A DNA stretch of 64,000 bases from Ligustrum vulgare (lineage: Eukaryota > Streptophyta > Magnoliopsida > Lamiales > Oleaceae). A program made the translations under genes and the position numbers. The notes beneath the pieces were generated by a model. It had not been told where the DNA came from, searched no databases, and saw only the letters and a program-made list of their open reading frames with translations. This document shows, in pieces, positions 58,146-64,000 of the stretch; position 1 is the first letter of the stretch, and each line of letters starts with the position of its first letter. The stretch covers positions 13,119,501 to 13,183,500 of the forward strand of contig OY743190.1 in the NCBI GenBank assembly GCA_963555705.1. Direction: 5' to 3'.

Positions 58146-58205
58146 CTTTGATATATGAATTTGATGGGCTCGGAATAGTCAATTTATCCTTCAGTTGGTG
58201 ATTTC

Positions 58206-58753
58206 AGGTTTCTTGCTCGGGTTTCATGTTAAATTGAAAGATTACATCACACCATTGATTATTTTTTGGAGGGATTTGCTCTTTACTCAGGTAATTGGAG
58301 GTTTCTAATCGAAATTTCCAGATTTCCCTCTTCTGAAACTGGTAGACATCCGAAAAGAAAAGGAGAAGATATGCTGCACAGATAATAACATTTTTTATTA
58401 TTTACTTGTTACTTTAGATCAGCAGTGGAGTCATTTAGAGACATTGAGTGTAGAATTATGTTCATCCGTATAATGATTTATACTTGGCATGAACTGAATA
58501 TTTTGAATTGTGATAGTGAATGAGACTTGCAAGAATTTTATGGATACTTCCATTAAATTCTTCAACAACAGCAGCGGAGCTGAGCCGGCTGATGGCCTCG
58601 CTAAACAGGCATGTATCGGCCAACATAGCATGTCCGATTCGAGCAATAGATCATTTCTTTTTATTCAACATATTCCGAAAGAAATACAAACATTTCTTGT
58701 AATAATTCCAGCATATCAATGCCTAGAGCATTGGCTTTAAACATTGAAAAACA
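58206..58753. other. Intergenic region between GH17 remnant and RGLG 3' end
   Basis: Includes sequence that may be the old GH17 3' untranslated region and, nearer 58750, the 3' untranslated region of the RGLG gene. The plus-strand open stretch 58510-58740 shows no convincing domain. Confidence 0.5.
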
Positions 58754-61721
58754 TCACTCGAAAAGCCTTATCCTGGTGGTTATCTGCAGACAACAGATCG
58801 GGCATAGGAGCAAGTCTCTACCACAGCCATAGCACGTCTGCAAAGATCAGCGTGGAGTTTAAGAACTAAACGAATCAAGAACACAAGACTGCAGATCCAT
58901 TGTTTCATTTCTGCTTACCCGATGTCCACATCCAAATGCAAGATCTCGCTTGTGCCAGTAACAAATCGGGCAGTTCTGTGAAGCGTTGATGAATCATCAA
59001 GAAATCAAGAAAAAAACTCGCCTGAGTACTAAAATACAGGTGATGAAACAAAACTACACGAGTAGAGGCGTACCCTATTAGATAAAGAACTTTCTGTTGG
59101 AGCTGTGTAATATTGTTCAAAGCTGGTCGACTGGAAATAATTTGCAGGGTGATTTGATGACCTGAAGTTCCCAGCTGGAGGTGGTAAAGGAACTTTTGCA
59201 GGTATTCCTCTCCGGTTGCTGCAAAAAGGAATTGCAGTTAGCATTTTAAGATTCTTGATTTTTCTTTCGCCATTAGGCAAGAAGCTTGTATAGAAGTAAA
59301 CACACCTAAGAAGTTGGAACTCCAATGTTGCTCTGTATTGTATGGGAATTTCCGTTAATGCAGCCAAAGCAAACTCTGCTTCCTTCTGGGATAAAGGGGC
59401 TTCTCTCGCCATGATTTCTGTAAAGTCAACAAACTGCGAACGACGAAACGGTGATTTCCTTGTTTCTAGAGAACAATAATAGAAACGAAACAAGTAAAAC
59501 ACGGATTTATAATGTTTTATTTACTTTCAATATGAAAATTATGTCTACTAGTCACTGCAGTTAAAAGGAAGATTACAAAAGTGATCTCTTGCCTCACAGT
59601 CTCGTCGCAGAAAACGAATCTGTAAAGATTGATTATATACAGTGTGAATATGAGGGCGATCAAATACAGATATAGAATTCATAGCCCCTGTTTAGTGGGG
59701 ATTAAAATTAAATTTTTAGTAGATTTTTAAATTTTTACAATATGGTTACGTTCCACACAGTTCAACATGAATGTGGGGATCGAGGATGCTCAAAGGACTG
59801 GTTATAACCTGAATATTATCAAAAGCCCTGGCTGGAATGTTATCGTCAAACTTCTGCATAGTGTGCCATGGACCATCACCAACTCCAACCAAGACTATAG
59901 ACAATGGATAATTACTGCAATTGCAAAAATACGTCATAAACCTGAAATTCATGTGAAGGAAACTATTCATCCAGAATACGTAACCTTGCTTTAACAATTG
60001 CATCAACTGTACTTCGTTCTTGAGGACCTAACTGGCCATCGTTGGTGTCTACACTCCGTGTCACCTTCATTATTTTTGTTATGATTAAGAATGTCAGACT
60101 AGAGACCTTAGTCGATGATAATATTCAATCCTCTTGGGATTGACTGGAAATGGGAGAATTTAAACAGATTTGAGAGTTTATCTTAAAAGCTCAACATTGT
60201 TAAGAGTGACATGAACCCTTATAATTGGCTTATATTTTCATCTTTATTCGATATGAGATTTTATCTCTTAACAAAAACAAATAATCATGCCTAAACTAAC
60301 CTGCCCATCAACGATGATTAGTAGAACATGATATTGACCTCCACTTTGATCAACTATCCCTATAGCGGTTTCAATCATCGGGGCATATGATGTCGGCCCT
60401 AGACAAATAGAAATTCGTTTGTCGTAACAAAATAACTTCACCAGTAATAGCAAACAAAATTAAGTAGATTGGCCAACCTGCTAAACGAACATTTGGAACG
60501 ATCTCTCTGTAACGAGATAGTACTTCCTCAAAGCCATTGCAGGGCTTGTTATCCGGATAAAAGCTGAATACATCTCGATCATGTGTAGTAACTAGAAATA
60601 TAGATTAAAGATAAGAAATATGCGCACGATTTCATCCAAATGTATCCATGCATTTTCAAAATCGTCATTCTTTTGTTACTATTAGTTTTGATTAAAGTCT
60701 TATTTTAATCTCAAGTCAAAATCAACAATTAATTTTAACTACACATTTTAATGTTTTATAGGACCTACAATTTTTCTAAAACACATTTCATCATTTTTTA
60801 TCAAAATTTATCAAAAATCTGATTTTAATCTATACCAAACATGTGTGACATATATAAAAGCTGTAGTAATGCATACCATCACCAAAGCCAAAACAAGGAA
60901 TAAGATTATCCTCATCGAAAGCTGATAGTGTTCTTCCAATAATTGAAATGGCATGTTCGTACGGATTTAAGTCTTCGCCAGTATGATGCAGGCTTTTCTG
61001 GTTGAAAGAGTTTTTTCCCGTCCATTCATTACTTTTCGTGAAGTCTATGCCAACGATGAGGTTCGACGATTCCAGACCGGATTGAAAAAGAGCTTCTTTC
61101 ACCTGATGATATGGTTGAAACCTAAGTGCTTGTTTGGGAAAGCTTAAAACGTTGCTAAAAAGTTGAAGCAAAGTCAAGAATTAATATTAATCACACATTT
61201 CATTGAACCCACAACTTTTATCAATTTTTTGAACTCTACGTATCATCAACTTTTAACAAAATATTCAAATTCCGAGTTTCTACTAACACGTTCATATCAA
61301 GAAGTTTCAATCAGGCATGACATGAAGTAAAATATCAATCACAAGTCTAACCAGAAAGTTTCCAAGGCCTTTCCTACTTCCTAGTCAGATAAATTTCAAG
61401 AACTCGAACCATCAAAATTTTATTCCAAAATAAATCAAATTATTGAGATAATGTCTAAACACTTTCATCCTGAAATAGAATTAGAAGCTTCAACTTATAT
61501 GTGACTCACCAGCTAAAAGCAAAGAAATACAGCAGAGATAGTACCTGGTCAAGAGACCTGTAGTTGTCATCAATTCTCCTATATTTTGAGGGAAACTCCG
61601 TTCCAATCGAGTTCATGGAATTACCAGCAGACGAATGTTGAGTCGAAGGGAAATATTCAGATCCATGGTTGAACGAATCTTCATGGTTATAATTGCTATA
61701 TTTAGTCTGTTTTCCTCCCAT
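58754..61721 (-). CDS. RGLG-type E3 ubiquitin ligase, copine/vWA plus RING (10 exons, 404 aa)
   Basis: Transfers ubiquitin to target proteins. Characterised RGLG proteins act at the plasma membrane and nucleus in hormone and stress signalling. Exons in transcript order (plus-strand coordinates): 61545-61721, 60877-61102, 60478-60591, 60301-60398, 59985-60064, 59809-59914, 59306-59433, 59074-59218, 58919-58975, 58754-58837. All introns are GT-AG and the sum is 1215 nt in frame with TGA. It begins MGGK, a likely N-myristoylation site. The copine/vWA domain spans about 60-310, with the metal-binding DFTKSN at 79-84 and the signatures VLVGVGDGPW and FDDNIPARAFDN. A Pro/Ser-rich linker leads to a C-terminal RING at about 360-392 (CPIC, GCGH, TC, GC, CPIC). 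The length is typical of shorter RGLG members. An intron in the 5' untranslated region is likely. No disabling change was seen. Confidence 0.95.
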
Positions 61722-64000
61722 TTAGGTCTCCGTTTCTTCTGCAGAAAATTCTTCCAAAGATTGAATGATAAACTGCAGGGGAAAAAAAAAAAAAAAAACA
61801 GCTTTATCGTTTTTTTTTTTTTTGTAACGAGTAAGGGTTCAGAAAGACATAACAGCAAAATTCTTGTAAGAATCTTGAAGCATTTTGCATACCTGAGGAG
61901 CAGAAGAAATGGAAATAAAAGACTCCCAGAAGACTGGATGCAATGTTAATGAAACAAAACATTCATTTTTAATTTAATCTTAAAGTTTGAAGAAGAATTA
62001 AATAAATATAAAAGGGCTGACTTTATTCTTGGATTAGCTTTCTAACTAAGGAACAGCATTCTGATTTATTTGTTAACGACAAGAACTCACCAAGAAATTT
62101 CAAATGAATTTGACTTAGTTCCAAGAAATTGAGCCGATAAAACAATGAAACTTCGCTTTTGATGTCATCTTAACTGAGAGTAGTGTAACCATGCGTACCA
62201 TGTAGTCGCGCATAGTATTAAGTGTGTGTTTGATTCTCATTCTTTCAAATTATAATTTGAATTTTGGGAAATCTAATAATTAAAAAGTAGTTTAAAAAGT
62301 AAAATATTGTGGGCTTGACTTTTTTGGATGGTTGAAATTGATTACTATAAAAAAAATTGTATTTTTAATGTGGAATAATAGGAATCAAACAAAGGTAAAG
62401 AAGAAGAAAAAAATGTTAAAATTCATTACTTGTACCGTTTAGCGATGTCTAGTATTACGTAGAAAGTGAAAAATATCATAGTCGGACTTGAAAGAATTTT
62501 ACCTGAAATATTCCAATTGATTAAATCAGTGCAGTATAATAACAACAATTATGACATCTCTTAAGTCAGCCAGACAGCTACCTACAATATATATTTGTTA
62601 TTAATTATTTTATACTAATCCGATATTTAAGTGTAGTTTATCATTGATTTATTCAAACTGATATTGACACACTTTTGAGAAAACCTAATTTATAATACAG
62701 CAATATAATCTTCGAGGAAAAATCTGTAAACTTTCCTTACATCTGCCAGGAAGTAGTCAAACAATTTCTGCAGTCTATCTTCCTTGTTTTCAATTAATGT
62801 AAACCAGAAATTACTAAGAACGATGGTTCAAAGTTCAAAATAAGAATCTAAGCAATAAAGAAACGAATCTTTTAAACAAGAAAATAGAATGTCGGCATTA
62901 ATCTGCTACAAGTCAAGAATTCAACAAGTCCTCCAGCAACCAAGCAGCCAAGAGCGTTTTTGTTGTTATAGAAACTTGTATTACACCTGCACACGAAAGA
63001 ACAATATGAAATGATTTTACTGTAAATATCGTTACAAAATAGGGAAAAAAATTGAACGCATAATTTACTTTTTGATTAATGATACAGACTGTCAACGAAT
63101 GCTAAAAATAGAAATAAATTACAATTCTCATCTATTTTGAAAAACCTCTTTAAATAATACGTTGTTTGTACAGTTTGTACTTGCTCACACCCGTTTGATA
63201 CACGAAAGTTGCTATAGACAAAACATGTTTAAACAATTGCTCAAATTTAAATTAAATAATGCAATTTTCAAATATATGTTGTATAGAATAAATAAAAAAT
63301 TTCGTCTAAATATTTTTGACTGATGTGAATAGAAATCATAACCCTTAAAATATTATAATTTAAATAAAATAAAATAACTATAACAAATTAAATATATACG
63401 GTCCTATATATAAATAAATATAACAAATTAAGTAATATTGACGATACATGAAAGTGATAATCAACTTCAAGATTTGTGGTGCACGAACGTGAAATTCAAC
63501 TCAAGAGATCTTCACATGATTAATAATTTTTAATTTTTAAACGTGATGCATTTAATTGAACATAATTAAATGAATATTTAATTATATGTCAATAAAAAAA
63601 TTATTAATGAAAATTTAAATAATATATATATATATATATATATTGAGTCTTTTTGTCTATATATGTTAATAAAAATAAAATAAAATAAAGTTTCACAATT
63701 TTTTACGGCATATAATTTTTTTTAATATTTTAATAAAATTGTAAACCGTTGAATTGTTTTATCTCTTTACGGTAAAACAGACCATGAATTAAGTGTTTTA
63801 GAGATTGTACCATGAATATATCAACTTCATTTCTGAAATTAACGTTCAATAAATGAAATCTTCTTTTTTAAAAAAACTTTTGAACTACAAAATTAAGCTC
63901 ATACAATACATGTGCAAAACTCAACTTACATGCATATTCTCCTTAAGATCAACGTTTTCTTTTCATATATTGTTCTTCATCATATTCTTTCAAAAAAGAG
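61722..64000. other. RGLG 5' region and AT-rich intergenic sequence
   Basis: 61722-61775 probably holds a 5' untranslated exon preceded by a CTGCAG acceptor (minus strand). Beyond that it is AT-rich with a (TA)n run near 63621-63643 and no frame with a recognisable domain. The region between 61950 and 62900 may include the RGLG promoter. Confidence 0.5.

Larger units (their letters stand above)
52643..58205 (+). pseudogene. GH17-X8 fragment, copy 2, split by two transposons
   Basis: 52723-52800 holds the GH17 end ([13 protein letters not shown]). 52875-53001 holds the X8 start (ANTTWD, FANCTALNYEGSC, with Tyr replacing the Cys seen in copy 1). It is interrupted by a MULE-like element (53011-57408), resumes for about 13 bases (57418-57430), is interrupted by a hAT element (57431-58145), and ends at about 58150-58205 with YEF-GLGIVNLSFSW-type codons interrupted by a stop. 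It lacks about 60 bases of X8 present in copy 1. It is dead. Confidence 0.75.

Noticed and set aside
58510..58740. Plus-strand ORF with a GLAKQ motif suggesting an RNase H end
   Set aside because: Only five residues fit. No other conserved motif is nearby.

Overview
This is nuclear DNA of a flowering plant, most likely a eudicot. It has long AT-rich non-coding stretches, two multi-intron genes with GT-AG introns, and Ty3/gypsy elements of the plant-only Tat and Athila lineages. There is no bacterial or organellar gene content. Two host genes are readable, both on the minus strand. One is a subtilisin-like serine protease of the SBT5/AIR3 type (26484-30184). I placed 11 exons that sum to an in-frame 771-aa protein. 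The other is an RGLG-type E3 ubiquitin ligase with a copine/vWA domain and a RING (58754-61721). I placed 10 exons that sum to an in-frame 404-aa protein.

The rest is layered transposable elements. Region 1-10958 is a decayed Tat-lineage element on the plus strand. It has gag, protease, RT, two RNase H domains and integrase, plus an antisense gene (about 6744-9529) with its own TATA box and a Transposase_28-like domain, and a 3' LTR. An Athila-type LTR remnant follows (to 12335). Region 13636-21835 is an internally deleted Athila-type element on the minus strand. It is fused on its left to half of a PIF/Harbinger MITE and sits in one arm of a tandem duplication whose other arm (21939-22392) preserves the empty site. 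Region 22.4-26.3 kb holds a poly-G tract, a 143-bp tandem duplication, an intact PIF MITE and a hAT MITE.

After the protease gene come a 1.05-kb hAT-like element, a foldback element, and a 3.7-kb MULE-like element (33004-36717, 9-bp TSD) that contains a third PIF MITE and a GA microsatellite. Region 37239-49166 is a three-level nest. A long-TIR DNA element was split by a second Tat element (37269-47906, TSD GTAAC), which was itself hit by a solo Athila-type LTR (39059-40501, TSD GATCT).

Region 49.2-58.2 kb carries two decayed copies of the 3' end of a GH17-X8 beta-1,3-glucanase gene. The first has a hAT MITE (49257-49578). The second is split by a 4.4-kb MULE-like element (53011-57408, 9-bp TSD) made largely of G-poor low-complexity DNA and a GTCACA minisatellite, and by a 715-bp hAT element. 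Between the two copies lie a 433-bp tandem duplication and two GC-rich, restriction-site-dense patches. The RGLG gene follows, and the last 2.2 kb is AT-rich with no recognised gene.

The two host genes are unrelated in function and nothing links them except proximity. The antisense gene of the first Tat element and the covarying palindromes in the Athila LTRs are the least conventional signals here. All boundaries were read by eye. Percent identities and splice sites are not software-verified.
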